Below are positions 55,843 to 64,000 of a stretch of 64,000 nucleotides of DNA, one piece after another (positions within the stretch are counted from its first letter, which is position 1; the number at the start of each line of letters is the position of its first letter). The DNA is from Sporolituus thermophilus DSM 23256. Lineage in GTDB: Bacteria > Bacillota > Negativicutes > Sporomusales > Thermosinaceae. The notes beneath the pieces are model-generated. The model saw only the letters and a program-made list of their open reading frames with translations, did no database searches and was not told the origin of the DNA. The position numbers were made by a program, and so were the translations under genes. The DNA lies in NCBI RefSeq assembly GCF_900102435.1, contig NZ_FNBU01000002.1:1-64000 (forward strand), read 5' to 3'.

Positions 55843-57207
55843 TTACAAGGCATCAAATACGTCCAATACTTTCTCCATTTTCATACCGCGTGAGCCTTTA
55901 ACCAAAATAGTATCTCCCACCTGCATTACCTGCCTAAGGGCATCCTTTGCTTCCTCATGCGTATCGCAGGCTATCGCGCAAGCCACGCCGCAAGCCTTAG
56001 CCGTTACCGCAATATCCCGGGCTAACGTTCCTACGGTAATTACCGTGTCCACCCCGATTTCAGCAAGCTGTTTGCCTACTCGCCGGTGAGCCTCCTTTGC
56101 CACCTGCCCAAGTTCCAGCATATCGCCAAGGACAGCGATCTTACGCCCGCCGGCGATTTCGGCCAAGGTTTCGATCGCCGACTGCATAGAAAGCGGGCTG
56201 GCGTTATACGCGTCGTTGATAATGGTGTAGCCGGCCTTTTTTTCAATATGTTGGCGCATGCCGCTTGGCACAAATTTTTTCAGCCCGGCGGCAATCTCCT
56301 CGGGCGTCAAGCCTAGCGCCAATCCGATGGCAATCGCCGCCAAGGCATTATAGACATTATGCCGTCCAATAGCCGGAAGCACTACCGCAAACGCCTGACC
56401 CCGATAGTGGCAGTCAAAAAAAGTTTGCTCACCATCTGACCGAATGTCTTCGGCGCGCACGTCAGCCTGGTGGGTTAGACCATATAATGTAACTGCCGCC
56501 TTACTTTTCGATTGCATGGCATACACATAGGGATTATCAGCGTTTAATACGACCAAGCCGTCCTTGACGGCTTCTACCAGTTCCGCCTTGGCGCTGGCAA
56601 TATTCTCCAGCGAACCTAACAGCTCAATATGGGTCTCACCGACATTTGTCACCACGCCGACGTTAGGCAGGGCGATTTCCGCCAGTTCACGAATTTCGCC
56701 TTTGCCCCTCATCCCCATCTCCACTACCGCCACCTGATGGTCGGCCATAAGGTTTAGCAAGGTAAGCGGCAGTCCGATTTCATTATTAAAATTGGCCTCA
56801 GTCTTCAATACTTTAAAGCGACTGGATAAAACTGCTGCTGTCATGTCTTTGGTCGTCGTTTTACCATTTGATCCAGTAATGGCAATGACGGGAATATCAA
56901 AGCGCAGCCGATGAAACCTTGCCAAATCCCGCAAAGCTTTCCGCGTATCATCGGTTAGGATGACGGTAAGCCCCAACGGTATAGCAATATCACGCCGACT
57001 TATCAACACCCCGGCTGCCCCCTTGGCAGCAGCCTGATGCAGGAACTCATGGCCGTCAAAACGCTCACCGCTGAGAGCGATAAACAAGTCGCCAGCCTTA
57101 AGAGTTCGCGTATCAGTTGAAACACCGGCAAAGGTAATATCGGCAAAGCCGCCGATAAGGCTGCCCTGTACTGCCAAGCATACTTCGGATACTGTAAACT
57201 TCGCCAT
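55843..57207 (-). CDS. murF: UDP-MurNAc-tripeptide--D-Ala-D-Ala ligase
   Basis: 454 residues. Adds D-Ala-D-Ala. ATP loop [13 protein letters not shown] near residue 112; [12 protein letters not shown] near 318; VLGDMLELG and [10 protein letters not shown]. The ATG directly follows the murE stop. Confidence 0.96.
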   Translation of the reverse strand: MAKFTVSEVCLAVQGSLIGGFADITFAGVSTDTRTLKAGDLFIALSGERFDGHEFLHQAAAKGAAGVLISRRDIAIPLGLTVILTDDTRKALRDLARFHRLRFDIPVIAITGSNGKTTTKDMTAAVLSSRFKVLKTEANFNNEIGLPLTLLNLMADHQVAVVEMGMRGKGEIRELAEIALPNVGVVTNVGETHIELLGSLENIASAKAELVEAVKDGLVVLNADNPYVYAMQSKSKAAVTLYGLTHQADVRAEDIRSDGEQTFFDCHYRGQAFAVVLPAIGRHNVYNALAAIAIGLALGLTPEEIAAGLKKFVPSGMRQHIEKKAGYTIINDAYNASPLSMQSAIETLAEIAGGRKIAVLGDMLELGQVAKEAHRRVGKQLAEIGVDTVITVGTLARDIAVTAKACGVACAIACDTHEEAKDALRQVMQVGDTILVKGSRGMKMEKVLDVFDAL

Positions 57208-58698
57208 TTATCTCATCTCCCTGATAATTTCGCGGGCAACCTCCCGATCATCAAAAGGAATAGTCTTGTCTTTCAGAATTTGGTATGTTTCATGACCTTT
57301 GCCGGCAATGATAACAATGTCTTGCGGCTCAGCCAGGTTGAGCGCGCGCGCAATGGCTTGCCGTCGGTCGACAATTACTTCATAATTCTTGCCGGGTTTA
57401 ATCCCCTCGCGAATACCGACTTCAATCTCCTTTAAAATCGCAACGGGATCTTCCGTGCGTGGATTATCAGAAGTGGCAACTACTACATCGGCATACTCGG
57501 CTGCAAGACGCCCCATAATTGGCCGCTTGGTCCGGTCACGGTCACCGCCACAGCCGAAAACGGCAATTATCCGTCGCTGGGCAAATTGCCGCGCTGTTTT
57601 TAAAATGTTTTCCAAACCATCAGGGGTATGGGCATAATCCACAATAACGGTAAAAGGCTGACCGACGTCAACGATTTCAAATCGGCCGGGCACACTGCGA
57701 AATGCCTCAAGGGCGGTTTTTATAACGTCGGGCTCGATGCCTTCCGCCAAAGCAACGCCAATGGCTGCCAGTACATTATATACATTAAAAAGACCGGTTA
57801 TTTGCAGAGCAAGCGGTATTATCCCCTTGGCCGTTACAGCTTCAAACTTTGCCCCGTCAGCCCGTATATTGATATTGCGCGCCGTGACGTCGGCCTTATC
57901 CTGCACGCCGTAGGTAATGGCGTGGTAAGTCACTTCCCGCAACATATGGTTAGCCGCCGGATCGTCGGTATTGATGACCGCGCTTTTACCTGTTTTAACA
58001 TTGTCGGGCTTGCCGATAAGACGGAACAGTTCGGCTTTGGCATCAATGTAATTTTCAAAAGTGACATGAAAATCAAGGTGGTCACGTGTAATATTGGTAA
58101 AAACGCCAACATCAAATTCACAGCCGGCTGTACGGTTTAGTGCCAAAGCATGGGAAGAAACCTCCATAACGGCATAATCCACGCCGGCTGCAACCATTTC
58201 GGCCAGCAGGCCTTGCAGGTCAACCACATCAGGGGTGGTATTTTTCACCGGTAAGGTACGGTCGCCAATTAAAGTATGGATAGTGCCAATCAGCCCGACT
58301 TTATATCCGGCCTGCATAAGAATACTCCGGATTAAATGGGTGGTAGTAGTTTTTCCGTTCGTCCCCGTAACGCCGATTACCCGCAGCTTTTGGCTGGGAT
58401 AATCGAAAAAAAAGGGCGTAATGGCCTGCATTGCCGCCCGCGTATCCGGAACTTTTATCACCGTTATTCCTGGTTCAACATTTACCTCTTTTTCTACAAG
58501 GACGGCAACGGCGCCGCCCGCACGGGCCTGAGCAATGTAATCATGTCCGTCAACTTTTGAGCCCGTTAGGCAAATGAAGAGCGAGCCTGGCTTTGCTTGG
58601 CGGGAATCGTAGGTCACTGCCGTAATTGTCAGATTGATATCGCCGCTCACTTCGCAGCCGGGCATCAAAGCCACTAATTCTTGTAAGTTCTTTGCCAT
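57208..58698 (-). CDS. murE: UDP-MurNAc-L-Ala-D-Glu--meso-diaminopimelate ligase
   Basis: 496 residues. Adds the third residue of the stem peptide. ATP loop [13 protein letters not shown]; the substrate-specific DNPR motif (TSDNPRTEDP, about residue 405) is the meso-DAP type, which fits the dap operon in the same window. IIAGKGHETYQ near the end. Confidence 0.96.
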   Translation of the reverse strand: MAKNLQELVALMPGCEVSGDINLTITAVTYDSRQAKPGSLFICLTGSKVDGHDYIAQARAGGAVAVLVEKEVNVEPGITVIKVPDTRAAMQAITPFFFDYPSQKLRVIGVTGTNGKTTTTHLIRSILMQAGYKVGLIGTIHTLIGDRTLPVKNTTPDVVDLQGLLAEMVAAGVDYAVMEVSSHALALNRTAGCEFDVGVFTNITRDHLDFHVTFENYIDAKAELFRLIGKPDNVKTGKSAVINTDDPAANHMLREVTYHAITYGVQDKADVTARNINIRADGAKFEAVTAKGIIPLALQITGLFNVYNVLAAIGVALAEGIEPDVIKTALEAFRSVPGRFEIVDVGQPFTVIVDYAHTPDGLENILKTARQFAQRRIIAVFGCGGDRDRTKRPIMGRLAAEYADVVVATSDNPRTEDPVAILKEIEVGIREGIKPGKNYEVIVDRRQAIARALNLAEPQDIVIIAGKGHETYQILKDKTIPFDDREVAREIIREMR

Positions 58699-58763
58699 GT
58701 CCTTTCCTCCTGCAATATATCTATAGTATTTGCCAAAATTGCCAAAAATTAACCATTGAAAAT

Positions 58764-60854
58764 CTATTCAAAGTAAATGGTCACTACCGATCCCACGACA
58801 ACCTTGCTCCCCGGTGCGGGATCCTGCCGAAGCGCCTTCGTTCCATATCCGTTTGGCTTTATAGAGAGACCAAGCTCGGCCAGTAAATTTGTGGCTTCTA
58901 TCAGGGACTTCCCGGTGCAATCAGGAACAGTCACTTCACCCTCTATATATCTGGGAGTTTGGGTATATAGCAAAATTGTAGAATTTTTAGGTACACGGCT
59001 GCCCGGTTTTGGAATTTGGTCGGCTATACGTTCACCTGCTTCTTCGATACGGGAGGCAAGTCCGGCTTTCTGTAAAGCCTGTATTGCATCCGCGATGGGC
59101 AGATTAATCACACTTGGTACGACAATATGCGCTTCTTTGCTTTCAGCCCCGCCGCTGGCGGAAGCTTGCGGCGCAACTTTAAGATACGGCAATACATCTT
59201 TCATTACAGCCGCGAAAACCGGAGCGGCAATCTGCCCACCATAGTAAAGTCCCACCGGCTCGTCGATAATAACCAGCATTGCCACCTGCGGGTGGTCAGC
59301 GGGAGCAAATCCGATAAAGGATGCTACATATTTATCCGGAAGATAGCCTCCTCCCCCTACTTTTTGTGCTGTTCCTGTCTTGCCGGCAATGCGAAATCCT
59401 TCAATATAAGCATTTCGGCCTGTTCCTTCTTCAACAACTTTTTCCAGAATTCCTTTTAATTCACGGGCAACAGACGCTTCCATCACCCGACTTATAACGT
59501 CAACCTGGAAACCTCTAATTATTTGGCCTGATTTATCACGCACTTCGCGAACAATTTGCGGCCTGTTAAACTGACCATCATTGGCAACAGCCGAAACTGC
59601 GGTCAGTAGTTGAATAGGCGTAACGGCGATACTCTGGCCAATGGCCATGGTAGCAATATTAATAGGCTTGACTTTTGTCTTGTCAATTAGTATTCCTTTG
59701 GCTTCACCGGGAAGATCAATGCCGGTTAACCGTCCAAAACCAAACTCCTCAATATAATCGTAAAAAGCTTCGCTTCCCAAACGCAGACCTATATTAACAA
59801 AGCCAACGTTACATGAGTTTTCCACTACCTGAGTGAAACTTTGGCTACCGTGGCCGCCATGCTTCCAGCAGCGAATATGCCGTCCCTGCACCTCTACTGA
59901 CCCCGGATCAAAAAACCGGTCTTCAAGTCTAACCACCTTCTCGCTCATGGCAGCCGCCGACGTAATAATTTTAAACGTTGAACCAGGCTCATAGGCGTTT
60001 GAAACAGCCACGTTCCGCCACAGTTTCGGTGAGTATTCGGCAAACCTGTTCGGATTGTAGTCCGGTCGGTTAGCCAAGGCCAATATTTCTCCCGTGTCGG
60101 GCTTCATGATAATAATTGTGGCCGCCTTGGCCTGAGTATCCTTCACGACCCGTTCCAATTCCCGCTCGACAATTTGCTGAATCACAATGTCGATAGTTAA
60201 ATAAATATTATGACCGTCGGTAGGCGGAACAAAGCGGTGGGTCGCTTGGGGTATTTCCCGCCCGCGGGCATCATATTCTACAACAATGCTTCCCGGCCGA
60301 CCCCGCAGGTAGTTGTCAAAAGTCAGCTCCACACCGTCCAGCCCCTGGCTGTCAATGCCGGTAAATCCTAGAATATGAGCGGCTACATTGTCGTGGGGAT
60401 AATAACGCTGACTTTCCTGAGTCAGACCAATTCCCGGCAAATTAAGCATCTTTACGGCTTTAGCGGTATTTGCATCAATCTTGCGTTTGACCCACATAAA
60501 AGCCTGCCGCTTTTTTAATTTTGCCGCCAAATTATTGGCATCCAACGCTAAAATAGCAGCCAGTTTGGCTGCTGTTTCTTCAGGATCGCGTATTTCGGCG
60601 GGGATGGCATAGACGGACTCGGTACTAATACTTACTGCCAGTTCTCTGCCGTTCCGGTCAAAAATAATACCTCGCTTAGCCTCGACGGGAATATCTCTCA
60701 CCCGCTGGTCTACGGCATTCTCGGCCAACCAGGCGCTTTTATAAAATTGTAAATAGGCTAAACGACAGACAAGCCCTGCCATAATGACCGTGGCACAAAG
60801 AAACAGAATAGCCACTCTCTTCCGAACGGTAACATGGGACGAAGTAGGCGCCAC
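58764..60854 (-). CDS. spoVD: Class B penicillin-binding protein with two PASTA domains, SpoVD/FtsI
   Basis: 696 residues from GTG at 60854 (GGGGGAG with 6-nt gap). Transpeptidase of division or cortex. One N-terminal membrane helix, a dimerisation domain, then the transpeptidase with EPGSTFK (SxxK), SCN (SxN) and KTGTAQ (KTG). Two C-terminal PASTA domains, about residues 570-630 and 632-696 (VVPSVINLPIADAI and VTVPDCTGKSLIEA). PASTA-bearing PBPs here are SpoVD-like in Bacillus, but as the only class B PBP of the cluster it may serve vegetative division. Confidence 0.9.
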   Translation of the reverse strand: MAPTSSHVTVRKRVAILFLCATVIMAGLVCRLAYLQFYKSAWLAENAVDQRVRDIPVEAKRGIIFDRNGRELAVSISTESVYAIPAEIRDPEETAAKLAAILALDANNLAAKLKKRQAFMWVKRKIDANTAKAVKMLNLPGIGLTQESQRYYPHDNVAAHILGFTGIDSQGLDGVELTFDNYLRGRPGSIVVEYDARGREIPQATHRFVPPTDGHNIYLTIDIVIQQIVERELERVVKDTQAKAATIIIMKPDTGEILALANRPDYNPNRFAEYSPKLWRNVAVSNAYEPGSTFKIITSAAAMSEKVVRLEDRFFDPGSVEVQGRHIRCWKHGGHGSQSFTQVVENSCNVGFVNIGLRLGSEAFYDYIEEFGFGRLTGIDLPGEAKGILIDKTKVKPINIATMAIGQSIAVTPIQLLTAVSAVANDGQFNRPQIVREVRDKSGQIIRGFQVDVISRVMEASVARELKGILEKVVEEGTGRNAYIEGFRIAGKTGTAQKVGGGGYLPDKYVASFIGFAPADHPQVAMLVIIDEPVGLYYGGQIAAPVFAAVMKDVLPYLKVAPQASASGGAESKEAHIVVPSVINLPIADAIQALQKAGLASRIEEAGERIADQIPKPGSRVPKNSTILLYTQTPRYIEGEVTVPDCTGKSLIEATNLLAELGLSIKPNGYGTKALRQDPAPGSKVVVGSVVTIYFE

Positions 60855-60877
60855 ACAATTCTCCCCCATTACTTAGA

Positions 60878-61327
60878 TTAGCGCCCCTTACTCGCCTCCG
60901 CCCTGCCGACTGTAAAGAAATTACGAATTTCACCGGCTACGGTACTTCCGGTCGTTCCCTGCGCTTTTTCCGCCGTGTTCGTCGTGTTGGCAGAACAATA
61001 GATTCTCTCAGGTACGACCATGCCCAGTTGGCTTGTAGCAATATGCTGGATTCGTTGCGGCGACTTTAGCTTGGCAATATCTAAACGCAGGAGCTCGTTT
61101 TCTTTTTCCAATTTCGCCAGTTGCGCTTTCATTTGCACCAAATCGTAGCCGGCCTGTACAATGGCCGCACTTTGTACTGTAACGAGAAGCGCCATTACCG
61201 CCGCAATGAATATTGCCGACAGGAAATTCAGCTTTCCCCGTCGCTTAAGCCGGGGACTGGGCGTTTCAACGGGTGGGGCAACTTGCTCTTCATATACAAA
61301 CCACTCTTGCCGTTTATTCACTAACAT
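60878..61327 (-). CDS. ftsL: Septum-formation protein FtsL
   Basis: 149 residues. The start at 61327 has AAGGGGAGGG in front. A basic N-terminal part, one membrane helix (about 40-62), then a leucine-zipper-like coiled coil (LAKLEKENELLRLDIAKL) and a long polar Thr/Ala-rich tail, longer than usual. Binds DivIC and FtsQ. Confidence 0.85.
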   Translation of the reverse strand: MLVNKRQEWFVYEEQVAPPVETPSPRLKRRGKLNFLSAIFIAAVMALLVTVQSAAIVQAGYDLVQMKAQLAKLEKENELLRLDIAKLKSPQRIQHIATSQLGMVVPERIYCSANTTNTAEKAQGTTGSTVAGEIRNFFTVGRAEASKGR

Positions 61328-61371
61328 ATGTATTGACCCTCCCCTTAAATTAGAACAAAATACCGCCACAA

Positions 61372-62304
61372 TCAAACCTTTTCCGCCACGCGTAATTTGG
61401 CGCTACGGGCCCGGTGATTATCATCCAGTTCTTTTTCCGTAGGGGTAATCGGCTTGCCTAAAATCTTCACTTTTGGTTTGTTATGACAAACGCAAACTGG
61501 CAATTGCGGGGGACACACGCAACCTTTGGCTAATGATTGCAGCGTATGTTTCGCGATGCGGTCTTCCAGTGAATGGAAGGTAATGATGCAAATGCGACCG
61601 CCGCATTTTAAAAATTCTACCGCTGAGATAAACGCGTCGTGTAAAATACTAAGCTCATTATTTACCTCAATGCGGATAGCCTGAAAGGTCCGCTTTGCCG
61701 GGTGGGGCCCTTCACACCGGGCGGCGGCAGGAATTGCCCGCTTAATAATATCTGTTAGTTGCCCCGTCGTACAAATGGGAGCGGTCATTCTGGCCTGAAC
61801 AATGAAGCGAGCAATGCGCCGCGCCCAACGCTCTTCACCGTAGTCCCTGATAATCCTGGTTAATTCATCCTCAGAATATGTATTAACCACGTCATAAGCC
61901 GAAATGGGCGCCGACGGATCCATGCGCATGTCGAGCGGAGCATCCTGCATGTAGGAAAACCCGCGCTGGGCCACATCAAGCTGATGAGAAGATACCCCTA
62001 AATCAAAAAGCACTCCATCTACAGACTCAATACCGAGCGTCGTCAGGATTTGGGATAAATTGCGGAAATTGTCACGCACCAGATCGATCCGGCAGGAAGC
62101 CCCGACAAGCCGCGCTTGTCCCGCTGCAATGGCCGCCGGATCCTGATCGATGCCAATCAACCGTCCTTGCGGGTTGAGCCGGCTGGCAATAAGCGCCGAA
62201 TGACCACCGCCGCCGAGCGTACAATCGACATAAATCCCGGCCGGATTGGTAACAAGTGCTGATACAGTTTCTTCTAAGAGTACCGTTTTATGATAAAACT
62301 CCAC
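61372..62304 (-). CDS. rsmH: 16S rRNA (cytosine-1402-N4)-methyltransferase
   Basis: 310 residues from GTG at 62304 (GGAGTGATTGTC before it); the 28 upstream codons overlap mraZ. Methylates C1402 in the ribosomal P site. SAM loop [26 protein letters not shown]; the [15 protein letters not shown] block. It keeps a C-terminal zinc-like run of four cysteines ([12 protein letters not shown]). Confidence 0.94.
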   Translation of the reverse strand: MEFYHKTVLLEETVSALVTNPAGIYVDCTLGGGGHSALIASRLNPQGRLIGIDQDPAAIAAGQARLVGASCRIDLVRDNFRNLSQILTTLGIESVDGVLFDLGVSSHQLDVAQRGFSYMQDAPLDMRMDPSAPISAYDVVNTYSEDELTRIIRDYGEERWARRIARFIVQARMTAPICTTGQLTDIIKRAIPAAARCEGPHPAKRTFQAIRIEVNNELSILHDAFISAVEFLKCGGRICIITFHSLEDRIAKHTLQSLAKGCVCPPQLPVCVCHNKPKVKILGKPITPTEKELDDNHRARSAKLRVAEKV

Positions 62305-62317
62305 GACAATCACTCCA

Positions 62318-62749
62318 TCAGATGCCCAAGTCGACCAATTCTTCCGCCATTTGCGCCACTGTCGGGCCAAGTTGGTTGTTATAATCATCCCAGATCTTCT
62401 TGCTCCAAATTTCCACGCGGTTAGATACGCCGATAACGACTACATCTTTATCCAGCTGAGCATACTCACGCAGATTATTGGGCAATAGTATCCGGCCCTG
62501 TTTATCGCATTCCAGTTCAGCCGCACCGGCAAAGAAGAAACGGACAAAGGCCCGGGCTTCCGGCTTGGCCAACGGCAGTTGCTTAAGCTTGTTTTCTAGG
62601 ATGGCCCACTCTTCCAGACCGTATACAAACACACAAGTATCCAAGCCTTTAGTGGCGATGAGCCTGTCTCCCAACTCAGCCCGGAATTTAGCCGGTAAAA
62701 TCAGCCGTCCTTTAGTGTCAATTATATGCAGGTATTCTCCCATCAGCAC
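62318..62749 (-). CDS. mraZ: MraZ, repressor of the division/cell-wall operon
   Basis: 143 residues; start GTG at 62749 with AAGGTGGTG. Two SpoVT/AbrB-like domains: [20 protein letters not shown] and [19 protein letters not shown] (in part) each have the DxxGR motif. It binds direct repeats before its own gene, three of which are seen at 62775-62804. Confidence 0.94.
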   Translation of the reverse strand: MLMGEYLHIIDTKGRLILPAKFRAELGDRLIATKGLDTCVFVYGLEEWAILENKLKQLPLAKPEARAFVRFFFAGAAELECDKQGRILLPNNLREYAQLDKDVVVIGVSNRVEIWSKKIWDDYNNQLGPTVAQMAEELVDLGI

Positions 62750-62774
62750 GGCTGTTTCACCACCTTGCCGGACT

Positions 62775-62804
62775 TCACCACTTTACACCACTATCCTCCA
62801 CTTT
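62775..62804 (-). promoter_or_regulatory. MraZ operator, three 10-bp direct repeats
   Basis: Minus strand AAAGTGGAGG-ATAGTGGTGT-AAAGTGGTGA, three head-to-tail copies on one DNA face; a fourth, AAGGTGGTGA, is nearby but out of phase. Tandem GTGG(T/A)G at 10-bp spacing is the known MraZ site layout. I could not place -35 and -10 elements. Confidence 0.75.
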
Positions 62805-62821
62805 TTGAATACTTTCGGGTT

Positions 62822-62857
62822 AAAAAAGAAAAATCCTCCATATTAACGGAGGATTTT
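62822..62857 (-). terminator. Terminator before mraZ
   Basis: AAAATCCTCC/GGAGGATTTT perfect 10-bp stem with an 8-nt loop and TTTTTCTTTTTTTAA on the minus strand; it ends the sirtuin transcript. Confidence 0.88.
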
Positions 62858-62886
62858 AAAGAAATTCTAAAATTAGGAAGAAAGAC

Positions 62887-63134
62887 CTAGTTGCGAATAA
62901 TCCCTAATCTTTCAAGCAATGGTGCGCCGTTAAGGCGAATTAAAAAACTACGAAAGGTTTTGGCACTTTTAAAAATAGGAATCCGTTCTAGCGCATAAGG
63001 ATCACTGCTAACACCTGCCTGGCCATAACCAAAGCATCTTCAGCCGAAAGCTTGGTCAGCACCGCGTGACTGGCCGTATGTGAACTGAATGTAAAACCGT
63101 CTTTTTGCAATTCCCGTACCTGGTCCCAATTCAT
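62887..63134 (-). pseudogene. Remnant of a polysaccharide deacetylase gene
   Basis: Two frames carry parts of one NodB-type protein. The first, from ATG at 63134, reads MNWDQVRELQKDGFTFSSH, with TASHAVLTKLSAED following, the motif-2 region of deacetylases (SHTASH). It ends at a stop about 50 codons on. The second frame, read to the TAG at 62887, contains DPYALERIPIFKSAKTF and LERLGIIRN, like a deacetylase C-terminus. The region between (motifs 3-5) is missing and the 5' part is gone too, with an in-frame TAA just upstream of the ATG. Confidence 0.6.
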
Positions 63135-63170
63135 ATAGTGAGGATCGTTAGACAGTTGTATCCAGCCAAA

Positions 63171-63902
63171 CTATGCCAGGTGCCGGAGCAAATATTTACA
63201 ACCAGTGATAGCATCGCATTCAATTTTCAATATTGCCTTGTGGTCCATAGCCGTTGGCCCCAAGTTAATGATAGCGGTTTCCCTGCTCAGTTCCGGGAGA
63301 TAGCAGGCAGGAGCAACCTCCAGGGTTGAGCCGATCACCAGCATAAGGTCGCTGGCACGAGCCAGCCGTTCGGCCTGCCGCCATGTCTCCATCGGTAGTT
63401 TATCACCGAACAGCACTATATCGGGCCGCAAGACAGCGCCGCAACAGGCAGAGGTAGGAAGTTGTCCGCTTTGCAGGAAAGCGACTAAAGGCCCGTTCAT
63501 GTCATACTCTGTTCTACATTCCATACAATAGCCGCGATACAAATTACCATGCAGCTCCCAAACCACCCCGGTACCCGCCCGGCTGTGCAAGCCATCAATA
63601 TTTTGCGTCAATAGGCCGCGCAACACCCCTTTGGCCAAAAGACGAGCCAGCGCAATATGCGCGGCATTCGGCGTGGCAGCTAAAATAGTTTGGATTAACG
63701 GGCGAAGCACTTCGTACGCCTTAGCTGGCTGGCGGCGCATAAATGTCGAAGTAAGTTGAGACAAATCAGTATTAATCCGGTTAATGCCGCGAAAGTCCGG
63801 GATACCGCTCGCCGTTGAAATCCCGGCGCCGGTAAGAACAGTTACATGACTGGCCGCCCGCAGGCGCTCTACAAGCTTAGCCAAGTCCCGTGCTATTTGC
63901 AT
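63171..63902 (-). CDS. Sir2-family NAD-dependent protein deacylase
   Basis: 243 residues. Removes acyl groups from lysines using NAD. GAGISTASGIPDFRG (about residues 25-39) and TQNIDGLHSRAG bind NAD; the catalytic histidine is in ELHGN. The zinc site has CMEC, but its second half reads SACCG where CxxCG is usual, so one ligand is replaced or shifted. Start ATG overlaps the upstream gene by 10 nt. Confidence 0.9.
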   Translation of the reverse strand: MQIARDLAKLVERLRAASHVTVLTGAGISTASGIPDFRGINRINTDLSQLTSTFMRRQPAKAYEVLRPLIQTILAATPNAAHIALARLLAKGVLRGLLTQNIDGLHSRAGTGVVWELHGNLYRGYCMECRTEYDMNGPLVAFLQSGQLPTSACCGAVLRPDIVLFGDKLPMETWRQAERLARASDLMLVIGSTLEVAPACYLPELSRETAIINLGPTAMDHKAILKIECDAITGCKYLLRHLA

Positions 63903-64000
63903 ACGTCAATCACGCAGCCGTTGGTAATTTGGCGCAGCCTTTCCGGGGCAATGGGCAAGGCCGAGTTAGCGGTACCGGCCGCAGCATAGACGATATCATA
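63893..64000 (-). CDS. C-terminal end of an unidentified gene
   Basis: Last 35 codons and TAG of a gene running off the right edge. It ends with DIVYAAAGTANSALPIAP then ERLRQITNGCVIDVCK. I do not recognise the family. It overlaps the sirtuin start by 10 nt, suggesting one operon. Confidence 0.6.
   Translation of the reverse strand, partial: YDIVYAAAGTANSALPIAPERLRQITNGCVIDVCK

Noticed and set aside
1-64000. CRISPR arrays, rRNA, tRNA, phage or integron structures
   Set aside because: No regular spaced repeats, no rRNA or tRNA-like segments and no phage genes were seen on either strand.

Overview
The window is 64 kb of bacterial core chromosome, and every gene I can support lies on the minus strand, so it reads from high to low coordinates. 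It carries pro-sigma-E and its protease SpoIIGA, sigma-G, SpoIIR, two YlmC/YmxH-type proteins, a YlxY-like deacetylase homologue, a YaaH-type glycosidase and a SpoVD-type penicillin-binding protein. The organism is therefore an endospore-forming Firmicute. It is anaerobic or able to live without oxygen: it has nrdD/nrdG, a 2[4Fe-4S] ferredoxin and several radical-SAM proteins. Gene order and protein style suggest a Negativicutes/Sporomusaceae-like lineage, but this is inference, because no outer-membrane gene is in view. DapB, Asd and a DNPR-type MurE point to meso-diaminopimelate peptidoglycan.

Layout from the right end: the tail of an unidentified gene; a sirtuin; a decayed deacetylase remnant. 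Next is the division and cell-wall cluster mraZ-rsmH-ftsL-spoVD/ftsI-murE-murF-mraY-murD-ftsW-murG-murC-murA-ddl-ftsQ-DUF881-sbp, which ends at a terminator. It is followed by ftsA-ftsZ, then spoIIGA-sigE, sigG-spoIIR and ylmC. Next comes nrdR-nrdD-nrdG behind two NrdR boxes, a small membrane protein, a B12-type radical-SAM protein with pgeF, and ylmE-sepF-proC-ylmH-divIVA-yggU. ileS follows under an isoleucine T-box, then a DUF5665 protein, a nitroreductase, a YteA/DksA-like protein, a TVP38 membrane protein and a ferredoxin.

The left third holds the translation operon rimP-nusA-ylxR-ylxQ-infB-rbfA-nrnA-truB-ribF, then rpsO, pnp, ylxY, two secreted hydrolases (GH18 and amidase), an M16 peptidase, dut, a small membrane protein, a ymxH-type gene and a glycine-zipper stress-like protein. 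The lysine/DAP operon dapB-asd-dapG-dapA sits behind a lysine riboswitch. rnjA has its own promoter. The 5' part of an ISLre2-type transposase gene runs off the left edge.

The most notable observations are these. The conserved small division-cluster protein Sbp is split by a -1 shift exactly at an in-phase T TTT TTA heptamer. Two NrdR boxes lie 31 bp apart. A Crp/Fnr-type palindrome sits at the class II activator position before the ferredoxin gene. Three 10-bp MraZ operator repeats precede mraZ. A hairpin hides the ribosome-binding site of the transposase. The rest is ordinary core genome; I saw no CRISPR array, rRNA, tRNA or phage genes.
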